Shown in pieces: positions 1-5,975 of a stretch of 10,585 nucleotides of DNA. Source of the stretch: JBDNIO01 sp041688215 (lineage in GTDB: Bacteria; Pseudomonadota; Gammaproteobacteria; Nevskiales; Salinisphaeraceae); assembly GCA_041688215.1 (NCBI GenBank), contig JBDNIO010000199.1:1-10585 (forward strand), read 5' to 3'. The notes beneath the pieces are model-generated. The model ran no database searches. It saw only the letters and a program-made list of their open reading frames with translations, and was not told the DNA's origin. A program made the translations under genes and the position numbers. How positions within the stretch are numbered: position 1 is the stretch's first letter; each line of letters begins with the position of its first letter.

Positions 1-2
1 AT

Positions 3-92
3 GCAATCAGTGATAATGAAGCCGCTAAACGTCTACAAAACGCCAGACACTCACTCTTTGAATCTATCTTCGAACGGATGAAAGCCAGCTGA
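3..92 (+). CDS. 3' end of an unrecognised gene (partial)
   Basis: The frame starting at base 3 is open from the window edge to a TGA at 90-92 and gives 29 residues ending in FESIFERMKAS. The peptide is charged and looks helical, as the C-terminus of a real protein often does, but no family is recognisable from so little. The frame has no start inside the window except an internal ATG at 78. A weak hairpin (GTGG-TAGT-CCAC, 169-180) followed by TTTTT lies 77 bp downstream and could end its transcript, although it lies immediately beside the radC stop codon. The reading is tentative because a 90-base open frame can occur by chance. Confidence 0.35.
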   Translation, partial: AISDNEAAKRLQNARHSLFESIFERMKAS

Positions 93-168
93 CTCTTTTC
101 GCTAACCTTCAGACTCATTTTGGGATTGGAATATGCTCTCCCGCACCGTGGTGGGGGAACGAAGAGAC

Positions 169-185
169 GTGGTAGTCCACTTTTT
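169..185 (+). terminator. Weak hairpin plus T-run between the partial gene and radC
   Basis: A 4-bp stem GTGG/CCAC with loop TAGT (169-180) is followed directly by five T residues on the plus strand. Just upstream, CCCGCACC-GT-GGTGGGGG (about 140-157) can form a second stem with one mismatch. Together they could terminate the plus-strand gene that ends at 92. The short stem makes this a weak call. On the minus strand there is no T-run, so it would not serve radC well. Confidence 0.3.
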
Positions 186-858
186 ATATCCATCCCCGCT
201 CAGCGAATGAGCTGGTTTGCGCGTGACCGATGACTAAATGATCCAACACGCGGATGTCGACCACTGCCAGCGCGTCGACCAGCCTGCGGGTAATATCGCG
301 GTCCGAGCGCGAGGGCTCGGCCACGCCCGAGGGGTGGTTGTGGGCGAATATGACGGCAGCCGCGTTATGCGCCAGGGCGGCTTTGACGACTTCCCGCGGA
401 TACACCGAGGCGCCGTCCAGCGTGCCACGAAATAATTCCTCATAGGCTAGCACGCAGTTTCTTGAATCCAGAAAAATGGCAGCGAAAACTTCATGTGGTT
501 GACGCGCCAGGCGTGCCTCTAAATAGCTTCGGGTTGCGGCCGGGTCACTGAGCACGTCGCGTTCGATCATGGCTTCGGCCAGATGACGCCGCGCCATTTC
601 CAGCACCGCCTGCAATTGCACAAACTTGGCGACGCCTAGCCCGCGGGTTGCGCAGAATTCAGTCTGGTTGGCTTCAAACAGAGCGTGCAGGCTGCCGTGC
701 TGTACCATCATGGCGCGGGCCAGATCCACCGCGCTCATGCCTGTAACGCCAGTACGCAGGAATATTGCCAGCAACTCGGCATCGGATAACGCAGCCGGGC
801 CGCGCTCCAGCAGTTTCTCGCGTGGCCGTTCGGACGCCGGCCAGTCATTTATAGCCAT
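184..858 (-). CDS. radC: RadC family JAB1/MPN-domain protein
   Basis: This 224-residue protein belongs to the RadC (UPF0758) family. Residues 20-90 form the N-terminal helix-hairpin-helix-like part (ALSDAELLAIFLRTG). Residues 105-224 are the MPN/JAB1 domain. Its metal-binding signature is complete: H173-N-H175-PSG, then S183-R-S-D186, which fits HxH-x7-S-x2-D, with a candidate upstream acidic residue at E123 and the family motif LDHLVIG near 206. RadC was once thought to act in recombinational repair, but that role in E. coli was withdrawn and its biochemical function is unsettled. The start at 858 (MAINDWPASERPREK) is chosen because family homology begins there; an in-frame ATG at 978 would add 40 unlike residues and run into coaBC. 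No strong Shine-Dalgarno site is seen. It is divergent from coaBC across 66 bp, as in many gammaproteobacteria. Confidence 0.93.
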   Translation of the reverse strand: MAINDWPASERPREKLLERGPAALSDAELLAIFLRTGVTGMSAVDLARAMMVQHGSLHALFEANQTEFCATRGLGVAKFVQLQAVLEMARRHLAEAMIERDVLSDPAATRSYLEARLARQPHEVFAAIFLDSRNCVLAYEELFRGTLDGASVYPREVVKAALAHNAAAVIFAHNHPSGVAEPSRSDRDITRRLVDALAVVDIRVLDHLVIGHAQTSSFAERGWI

Positions 859-924
859 TGTTATTATCTTGTCGCTGGTCTGTCGGCCCAGCATGGCACG
901 ACACTGGCCGCAGGTACATTTACA

Positions 925-2190
925 ATGGCGGCCATGAACAAGCCCTCGCCATCTTCGCAACCGCTGTCCGGCCGGCATATTCTGCTGGGTGTTACCGGCG
1001 GTATTGCTGCGTATAAATGCGCGGAACTGGTCCGCCGGCTGGTAGAGACGGGCGCCGAGGTGCAGGTGGTGATGACGACGGGTGCGCAGAAATTCATCAC
1101 CCCCCTAACGTTACAAGCCGTATCCGGGCGGCCCGTGCGCAGCAGTTTGTGGGATCAATCCGCAGAACTCGGCATGGGCCATATCGAATTGGCGCGTTGG
1201 GCTGAACTGGTACTGATCGCGCCGGCCACTGCCGATACCCTGGCGCGTCTGGTGCATGGCCGCGCCGACGATTTGCTGAACACGCTTTGTCTGGCTACTG
1301 AAGCGCCGTTAATGTTGGCGCCAGCGATGAATCACGTCATGTGGACGCAGCCTGCGACTCAGACCAATTGCCAGACTTTGTCCCAGCGCGGCGCGAAAAT
1401 TATCGGCCCCGCGGAGGGTGAACTGGCGGAACGGGAAACCGGTGCCGGACGCATGCTGGAACCGGCCGAAATTCGCGACCACGTCATCTCCCACTTTGGC
1501 GGTGGTTTGCTCGGCGGGCAACGCGTGGTAATTACCGCCGGGCCAACCCGCGAATCGCTGGATCCGGTGCGGTTTTTAAGCAATCGCTCAACCGGTCGGA
1601 TGGGCTATGCCGTTGCGGCGGCCTGCGCCGCGGCGGGGGCGGATGTGGTCTTAATCAGTGGCCCGACCGGTTTGACAACACCGCCGGCAACCACGCGCGT
1701 GGATGTAGAAACGGCGGCGCAAATGCTGGATGTGGTGAATAAATATATTGCCGATGCGGATATTTTTATAGCCACCGCGGCGGTTGCAGACTATCGCCCG
1801 CAAGCCATCGCGGAACAGAAAATAAAGAAATCGGATGGAGATTTGTCTTTAACGTTATCCCGCACCACCGACATTTTGGCCCACGTTGCCCAGTCTCGCC
1901 CAGACCTTTTCACGGTCGGCTTTGCCGCTGAAACCCAGGACATGCAGGCCCGCGCACGCGGAAAGCTGGGCCACAAGAAATTGAACATGGTGGCCGGTAA
2001 TGAAGTGGGTGAGAAACTGGCTTTTGGTCAGTCCGATAACAGCTTGTATGTGTGCTGGCCCGGTGGCGAAACGCATTTGCAAAAGGCCAAAAAACCTGAA
2101 CTCGCGCGGCAACTGGTTGCGCTGATCGCCCAACAATATAAGGAGCAAGCTAAAACGCATGCACAAGCTGCAAGTCAAAATTCTCGATAA
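925..2190 (+). CDS. coaBC: Bifunctional phosphopantothenoylcysteine decarboxylase / phosphopantothenate-cysteine ligase
   Basis: The 421-residue protein carries out two steps of coenzyme A synthesis: CoaB joins 4'-phosphopantothenate to cysteine using CTP, and the FMN-dependent CoaC domain decarboxylates the product to 4'-phosphopantetheine. The N-terminal CoaC domain (about 17-190) shows GVTGGIAAYK, the catalytic histidine in MGHIELA (H86) and the PAMN motif (N136). The C-terminal CoaB domain (about 198-402) shows TAGPTRE, the dimer-motif asparagine in SNRSTGRMG (N220) and the KIKK lysines (299-302). Oddly, the flap where E. coli Dfp has ACGD with the catalytic cysteine reads LAERETGAGRM here, so the cysteine position is glutamate (E169). 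ATG 925 has an AGGT 9 nt upstream; ATG 934 is an alternative start. It heads the coaBC-dut-argB group and overlaps dut by 32 nt. Confidence 0.96.
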   Translation: MAAMNKPSPSSQPLSGRHILLGVTGGIAAYKCAELVRRLVETGAEVQVVMTTGAQKFITPLTLQAVSGRPVRSSLWDQSAELGMGHIELARWAELVLIAPATADTLARLVHGRADDLLNTLCLATEAPLMLAPAMNHVMWTQPATQTNCQTLSQRGAKIIGPAEGELAERETGAGRMLEPAEIRDHVISHFGGGLLGGQRVVITAGPTRESLDPVRFLSNRSTGRMGYAVAAACAAAGADVVLISGPTGLTTPPATTRVDVETAAQMLDVVNKYIADADIFIATAAVADYRPQAIAEQKIKKSDGDLSLTLSRTTDILAHVAQSRPDLFTVGFAAETQDMQARARGKLGHKKLNMVAGNEVGEKLAFGQSDNSLYVCWPGGETHLQKAKKPELARQLVALIAQQYKEQAKTHAQAASQNSR

Positions 2191-2614
2191 ACGGCTGGGC
2201 AAACAGTTCCCCATGCCGGATTACGCCACGCCCGGGTCCGCCGGCGTTGATCTGCGCGCCTGTCTGGATGCGCCGGTAGAACTGGCCCCCGGTGCCACTG
2301 AATTATTATCCACCGGTATGGCCATTCATATAGGCGATGCCAACCTCGCAGCGGTGATTTTGCCGCGCTCAGGTCTGGGGCATAAACACGGCATTGTGCT
2401 GGGCAATCTGGTGGGTCTGATTGATTCGGATTATCAGGGCCAGTTGATGGTGTCCTGCTGGAACCGTGGCCAGACGTGCTTCACCATCGAGCCGGGCGAG
2501 CGTATTGCACAAATGGTGCTGGTTCCGGTAATTCAGGCCGCATTCGAGGTAGTCGAGGAATTTGATGCCAGCGAACGCGGCGCCGGCGGGTTCGGCTCTT
2601 CAGGTCGTCAATAA
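2159..2614 (+). CDS. dut: Deoxyuridine 5'-triphosphate nucleotidohydrolase (dUTPase)
   Basis: This homotrimeric-type dUTPase hydrolyses dUTP to dUMP and pyrophosphate, keeping uracil out of DNA and supplying dUMP for thymidylate synthesis. The 151 residues match the usual enteric length, and all five family motifs are present: SAGVDLRA (27-34), PRSGLGHKHGIV (69-80), GNLVGLIDSDYQG (82-94, with the catalytic aspartate D89), GERIAQM (113-119) and the C-terminal glycine-rich arm GAGGFGSSGR (141-150). The start lies inside coaBC: the coding regions overlap by 32 nt in different frames, and an AAGGAG at 2140-2145 sits 13 nt before the ATG, rather far but the only ribosome site seen. The homology begins at this methionine (MHKLQVKILDKRLGKQFP), which supports the overlap. 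Translational coupling with coaBC is likely. Confidence 0.97.
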   Translation: MHKLQVKILDKRLGKQFPMPDYATPGSAGVDLRACLDAPVELAPGATELLSTGMAIHIGDANLAAVILPRSGLGHKHGIVLGNLVGLIDSDYQGQLMVSCWNRGQTCFTIEPGERIAQMVLVPVIQAAFEVVEEFDASERGAGGFGSSGRQ

Positions 2615-2629
2615 ACAGGTTACAGACTG

Positions 2630-3514
2630 ATGTCATTAAGCACAGATCAGGCTATGCAAACCGCTCGCGTGCTGGGGGAGTCGCTACCCTACATCCAGCG
2701 TTTTGCCGGGAAAATCGTGGTCATCAAATACGGCGGCGCGGCGATGACCGACGCCACCTTGAAGTCCGGCTTTGCGCGCGATATTGCACTGATGAAGCGC
2801 GTGGGTATTAACCCGGTGGTGGTCCACGGCGGCGGCCCGCAGATCGGCAAATTACTGGCAAAACTGGGCAAGGAAACCCGCTTTGTCGCCGGTATGCGCG
2901 TGACCGATGCCGAGACCATGGACGTGGTGGAAATGGTGCTCGGCGGACTGGTGAACAAGGAAATCGTAACCCTGATCAACCAGCACGGCGGGCGCGCCGT
3001 GGGCCTGACCGGCAAGGATGGTGGGCTTATTCATGCGCGCAAACTCGAGCCCGCGGCCGACGAACGCAATGAAATGGTCGACCTCGGTTATGCCGGCGCC
3101 GTGTCGTCGATTGATCCGGAGATTGTCGGCCATCTGGACGAGGGCGACTTCATACCCGTAATAGCCCCGATTGGCCTGGGTGAAGACGGCCGTTCCTATA
3201 ACATCAACGCCGATCTGGTGGCCGGCAAGATGGCGTCCGTTTTGGGCGCGGAAAAGCTGATGCTGCTAACCAATACCACCGGCGTGCTGGACAAGCAGGG
3301 CAACCTGCTAACCGGTTTGAAACCGGCCCAGGTCGAGTCGCTGATTAACGATGGCACGATTGCCGGCGGCATGTTGCCGAAGGTGCGCTGCGCACTCGAT
3401 GCGGTGGCCGCCGGGGTGCGCGCGGCGCATATTATTGATGGTCGTGTAGAGCACGCAGTGTTGCTGGAATTATTCACCGATGCCGGTGTTGGTACGCTGA
3501 TTCGGGGCGCCTGA
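2630..3514 (+). CDS. argB: Acetylglutamate kinase
   Basis: ArgB phosphorylates N-acetyl-L-glutamate with ATP, the second step of arginine synthesis. The 294-residue protein has the amino acid kinase fold signatures: VIKYGG (31-36, catalytic lysine K33), VVHGGGPQIG (64-73), GMRVTD (88-93), LTGKDGG (126-132), NINADLVAGK (191-200), MLLTN (211-215) and GGMLPKVRCALDAV (246-259). The N-terminus before the kinase core (about 1-28, TARVLGESLPYIQRFAGK) matches the extra helix that in known enzymes such as Pseudomonas NAGK links dimers into hexamers and goes with feedback inhibition by arginine. Such inhibition is therefore inferred here. It follows dut by 15 bp and is probably co-transcribed. The Shine-Dalgarno site is weak (CAGG near 2618). 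A mobile-looking element begins two bases after its TGA stop. Confidence 0.97.
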   Translation: MSLSTDQAMQTARVLGESLPYIQRFAGKIVVIKYGGAAMTDATLKSGFARDIALMKRVGINPVVVHGGGPQIGKLLAKLGKETRFVAGMRVTDAETMDVVEMVLGGLVNKEIVTLINQHGGRAVGLTGKDGGLIHARKLEPAADERNEMVDLGYAGAVSSIDPEIVGHLDEGDFIPVIAPIGLGEDGRSYNINADLVAGKMASVLGAEKLMLLTNTTGVLDKQGNLLTGLKPAQVESLINDGTIAGGMLPKVRCALDAVAAGVRAAHIIDGRVEHAVLLELFTDAGVGTLIRGA

Positions 3515-3671
3515 GACGAATGACATTTAGTTAAGGCACCTACCTTGTAGGGCAAGCGTGCCGCTTGCCAGCAAGTCGCAGACTTGCCCTACAGCCGTGC
3601 TCGTATTAACCCTGATTTAGTGACGGAAATCGAGTGCTGGGCGCTTATCTAAGTGTCATTCGCGCCTGAGA
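3508..3671. mobile_element. MITE-like element with 9-bp target-site duplication
   Basis: The element itself spans 3517-3662 (146 bp). Its left end, starting CGAATGACATTTAGTTAAG (3517-3535), matches the reverse complement of its right end (3644-3662, read inward as CGAATGACACTTAGATAAG) at 17 of 19 positions. It is flanked on both sides by a perfect direct repeat CGCCTGAGA (3508-3516 and 3663-3671). Terminal inverted repeats, short direct repeats and no coding capacity define a miniature inverted-repeat transposable element. The left copy of the duplication contains the argB TGA stop, so the insertion leaves argB intact. Removing the element and one repeat leaves only 16 bp between the argB and DUF4124 stops, a credible ancestral layout. 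A 9-bp duplication suits several transposase families; which one mobilised it cannot be told from this window. Confidence 0.75.
3546..3593. repeat. Double-hairpin palindrome inside the MITE-like element
   Basis: An outer inverted repeat TGTAGGGCAAG (3546-3556) / CTTGCCCTACA (3583-3593) encloses two perfect hairpins: GGCAAGCG-TGC-CGCTTGCC (3551-3569, 8-bp stem) and GCAAGTC-GCA-GACTTGC (3571-3587, 7-bp stem). The segment can therefore fold either as one long arm or as two side-by-side hairpins, like bacterial REP-type palindromes. It could stabilise or end the argB transcript, but there is no T-run directly after it, so a classical intrinsic terminator is not supported. Confidence 0.7.
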
Positions 3672-3685
3672 ATATTTATCTGGGT

Positions 3686-4276
3686 CTATTCACTGGTCAG
3701 CGTCAGGAATCGTTCACGATCCGCCTGGTGACGTTTTTCAATCTCAAGCCGGTCGGCTTGCAGACGCTCCAGTACCCTTTCCTGTTCGTGTAGACGAGTT
3801 TGGGTTTGGTGAATCCGCTTGTCCATGCCTGTTTCCGCCTTGCCGCTGGCGGCGCGCTCATTCAGAGGCTCCAGCACTTTCTGAATATCTGCATGGGTCT
3901 TGTTGGCCGATTTTATTTTGCCGTCGACAATGGCGAGCCGGTTTTCATAGGAGGCGTCCAACTGGTCAACGGTGGTGTAGGTGGCGGTCAGCGATAAATC
4001 GTATTGGGACTGGTGCGCGGCGGCCGCAGCTGCCGCCTGCTGTTTGCGCTGTTCGGCCTCGGCCTGGGCCCGCTCGGCCGCAGTCGCTTCGCGTTCCTGC
4101 ACGGATATGATTTGCCCGCGCTCGTTCAAAACTTCGCGCCGCTGACTTACGGTTTTCGGTGGCACCCGGTCGCCGTAATGCGCCACGCCATTTTCATCCG
4201 CCCAGTGGTACATCTGGGCTTGTGCAAGGATGGGCACGCAGCCGGTAACCAGCAGAATTAAAAAAATCTTGCGCAT
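3686..4276 (-). CDS. Secreted DUF4124 domain protein with coiled coil
   Basis: The 196-residue protein begins with a signal peptide (MRKIFLILLVTGCVPILAQA, likely cut after residue 20), so it should reach the periplasm. Immediately after comes a DUF4124 domain (about 22-45), recognised by YHWADENGVAHYGDRVPP, close to the family pattern of tryptophan, D-E/D-x-G and H-Y/F-x-D. The function of DUF4124 is unknown. The remainder is rich in Ala, Gln, Glu and Arg and predicted by eye to be coiled coil (about 60-88 and 105-190), with an alanine run near 81-87. The start at 4276 is preferred because the signal peptide begins there; an upstream ATG at 4321 adds 15 residues ahead of it. It lies about 200 bp downstream of pyrE on the same strand, but hairpins in between make a shared transcript doubtful. 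Confidence 0.8.
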   Translation of the reverse strand: MRKIFLILLVTGCVPILAQAQMYHWADENGVAHYGDRVPPKTVSQRREVLNERGQIISVQEREATAAERAQAEAEQRKQQAAAAAAAHQSQYDLSLTATYTTVDQLDASYENRLAIVDGKIKSANKTHADIQKVLEPLNERAASGKAETGMDKRIHQTQTRLHEQERVLERLQADRLEIEKRHQADRERFLTLTSE

Positions 4277-4370
4277 TTTCAGTTCAATTCTGGGCGCATT
4301 TTCCACGCCTAAATCTAACACTCATTCGGGAATACATGTATCGGCCGGGGTTATGAATCAATTTAAATTT

Positions 4371-4478
4371 CGCCCAACGGGGTATGAAACCCCGCAGGGC
4401 GACCAAAGGGGAGAATCACGATTCTCCCCTTTGGAAACCCCATCGCGCAGACCCCGCGGCAAGCCACGGGGAATTTTT
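4371..4478. repeat. Cluster of three hairpin-forming palindromes between pyrE and the DUF4124 gene
   Basis: Three inverted repeats lie in tandem. First, CGCCC-AA-CGGGGT-ATGAA-ACCCCG-CA-GGGCG (4371-4401), an 11-bp stem with a 2x2 internal loop. Second, CCAAAGGGGAGAATC (4403-4417) and its exact complement (4420-4434), separated by two bases, a 15-bp perfect palindrome. Third, CCCCGCGGCAAGCCACGGGG (4452-4471), a stem with one C-A mismatch followed by AATTTTT on the plus strand. The third has the form of an intrinsic terminator for plus-strand transcription, although no plus-strand gene precedes it. For pyrE transcripts on the minus strand the cluster may act as a 3' stabiliser. It resembles mosaic extragenic palindromic arrays. 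The rest of the 4277-4482 gap shows no gene. Confidence 0.7.
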
Positions 4479-4482
4479 AGGA

Positions 4483-5124
4483 TTAAACCCCGTATTTATC
4501 CCGATAGGCCGCGATATCCTTGAGCGCATTGTCGTAGCCGTCGATGCCTTGCAGAAACTGCATCACCTCGGCCAGGGTGCAGATGGCGTGCGCACGCAGG
4601 CCGTATTCCGACTTAAGCGCATGCATGGCAGACTGGTCCTGTGGCCCGCGTTCCTGGCGGTCAAGCGCGACCAGTAACCCGGCGGGCCGGGCGCCGGCGT
4701 CTTTGATCAAGGTTATGGCCTGGCGTACCGCGGTGCCGGCGGTAATAACGTCATCAATAATTACCACGTCACCGGTTAGCGGTGCGCCCACGAGTGTGCC
4801 GCCCTCACCATGGTCCTTGGCTTCCTTGCGGTTATAGGCGAACGGCTTGTCAATGTCGTGATTGGCCAGGGCACAGGCGGTTGCGGTAACCAACGGGATA
4901 CCCTTGTAAGCTGGCCCGAACAGGCAATCGCAGGCGATTCCGGAGTCCAGGAGTGCCTGGGCATAACATTCGCCTAGATGCGCCATGGCGGCACCCGAGG
5001 CAATAGCGCCCAGATTGAAAAAATACGGGCTTTTGCGCCTCGATTTAAGCGTGAATTCGCCGAACTTCAGGGCTTTGTGTTCCAGCGCCAAGGCCAGAAA
5101 ATCCTGTTTGTATGCTTGCATCAT
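4483..5124 (-). CDS. pyrE: Orotate phosphoribosyltransferase
   Basis: PyrE transfers the phosphoribosyl group from PRPP to orotate, making orotidine 5'-phosphate in pyrimidine synthesis. The 213-residue protein matches the enteric length and fold. The PRPP-binding signature VVIIDDVITAGTA lies at 120-132. The flexible catalytic loop is present around YNRKEAKDHGEGG (97-109, with K100, K103 and H105). Substrate-side motifs LKSRRKSPYFFNLG (26-39) and FGPAYKGIPL (69-78) are intact. Two adjacent ATG codons (5124 and 5121) can serve as start, and no clear Shine-Dalgarno site precedes either. The gene is divergent from the exonuclease III gene across 68 bp, the same arrangement as pyrE/crc in Pseudomonas. 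It ends 11 bp before the first hairpin of the palindromic cluster. Confidence 0.97.
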   Translation of the reverse strand: MMQAYKQDFLALALEHKALKFGEFTLKSRRKSPYFFNLGAIASGAAMAHLGECYAQALLDSGIACDCLFGPAYKGIPLVTATACALANHDIDKPFAYNRKEAKDHGEGGTLVGAPLTGDVVIIDDVITAGTAVRQAITLIKDAGARPAGLLVALDRQERGPQDQSAMHALKSEYGLRAHAICTLAEVMQFLQGIDGYDNALKDIAAYRDKYGV

Positions 5125-5147
5125 TCTAAGGGTTAGCCAGTCAGGTC

Positions 5148-5160
5148 GGGTATGATACCC
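5148..5160. promoter_or_regulatory. Palindrome in the pyrE/xthA divergent promoter region
   Basis: GGGTAT-G-ATACCC has 6-bp arms around a single base and sits in the 68-bp gap between the divergent genes. Its core reads TATGAT on the plus strand and TATCAT on the minus strand, both five of six matches to a sigma-70 -10 box. It could therefore be a shared promoter element or an operator. No convincing -35 box at the standard distance was found on either strand, so the role is an inference. Confidence 0.35.
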
Positions 5161-5192
5161 GGCGTTTCTATTTCCTGTTTGTAACTTTTAGT

Positions 5193-5975
5193 ATGCGTAT
5201 TATTTCCTTCAACGCCAACGGTATCCGCGCCGCCGCCCGCAAGGGCTTTTTTGAATGGCTGGCATGCGCCGATGCGGACGTGGTGTGCATTCAGGAGCTT
5301 AAAGCCCAGCAGCACCAGCTTGAAGGCCACCCTGAATTCTGGCCCAAGGGTTATTACTGCTATTACGAAGAGGCGACCAGTCGCAAGGGTTATTCCGGCG
5401 TGGCAATCTACGCCAAACGCGAACCGGACAAGGTGATTCGCGGCATGGACCACGAAGAATTCGATGGCGAGGGCCGTTACATTGAAGCGGTGTTTGGTGA
5501 GCTGGCGGTGGCCAGTTTGTACGCGCCGTCGGGTTCGTCGGGTGACCATCGCCAGGCCTCGAAAGAACGCTATATGGACTATTTCTTGCCCTACCTGAAA
5601 AAGCGTAAACGCAAAAAAGGCGAGCTGGTTATCTGCGGCGACTGGAACATCGCGCACAAGGAAATCGACCTGAAAAACTGGAAGCCCAATCAAAAAAATT
5701 CCGGCTTTTTACCGCATGAACGCGCCTGGATGGATACGCTGTTTGATGACGTGGGTTTCGTGGATGCATTTCGCGTAATCAATACCCAGGCCGATCAATA
5801 TACCTGGTGGTCAAACCGCGGACAGGCTTACCAGAACAACGTGGGGTGGCGTATTGATTACCACGTGGTTACACCCGGCTTGGCGACTAAAGTGACGCGC
5901 GACGAAATCTACACTGCTAAGAAATTTTCCGACCACGCGCCGCTGATTCTTGATTACGATTATGTCTTCGAATAA
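5193..5975 (+). CDS. xthA: Exonuclease III (AP endonuclease family, Crc-like)
   Basis: The 260-residue protein has the endonuclease/exonuclease/phosphatase fold of the ExoIII/APE1 family, which cuts DNA at abasic sites and digests 3' ends in base excision repair. Catalytic positions are all present: N7/N9 in SFNANG, E35 in IQELK, Y110 in SLYAPSG, D150 and N152 in CGDWN, D222 in RIDYHV, and D247-H248 in SDHAPL. Overall wording (KNW, GFLPHERAWMD, DQYTWW, GWRIDYHVVTPGL) and its position next to pyrE are those of Pseudomonas Crc, the Hfq-dependent catabolite repression protein, which as remembered has lost these catalytic residues. A functional nuclease is therefore the better call. The start at 5193 matches the family N-terminus (MRIIS); there is no visible Shine-Dalgarno site. 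The downstream permease gene overlaps it by 14 nt. Confidence 0.92.
   Translation: MRIISFNANGIRAAARKGFFEWLACADADVVCIQELKAQQHQLEGHPEFWPKGYYCYYEEATSRKGYSGVAIYAKREPDKVIRGMDHEEFDGEGRYIEAVFGELAVASLYAPSGSSGDHRQASKERYMDYFLPYLKKRKRKKGELVICGDWNIAHKEIDLKNWKPNQKNSGFLPHERAWMDTLFDDVGFVDAFRVINTQADQYTWWSNRGQAYQNNVGWRIDYHVVTPGLATKVTRDEIYTAKKFSDHAPLILDYDYVFE

Noticed and set aside
859..978. Longer radC reading starting at 978
   Set aside because: The 40 extra residues do not resemble RadC and overlap the coaBC start; family homology begins at 858.
1855..2214. 119-codon minus-strand frame opposite coaBC/dut
   Set aside because: Antisense to two conserved genes and with no independent support.
4230..4677. Plus-strand open frames of 97 codons through the palindromic region and the pyrE end
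   Set aside because: They run antisense to pyrE or across hairpins, have low-complexity Pro/Arg-rich translations and no family resemblance.
5133..5693. 186-codon minus-strand frame
   Set aside because: It is antisense to the well-supported exonuclease III gene; its translation has no recognisable family and is a by-product of GC-rich codon use.
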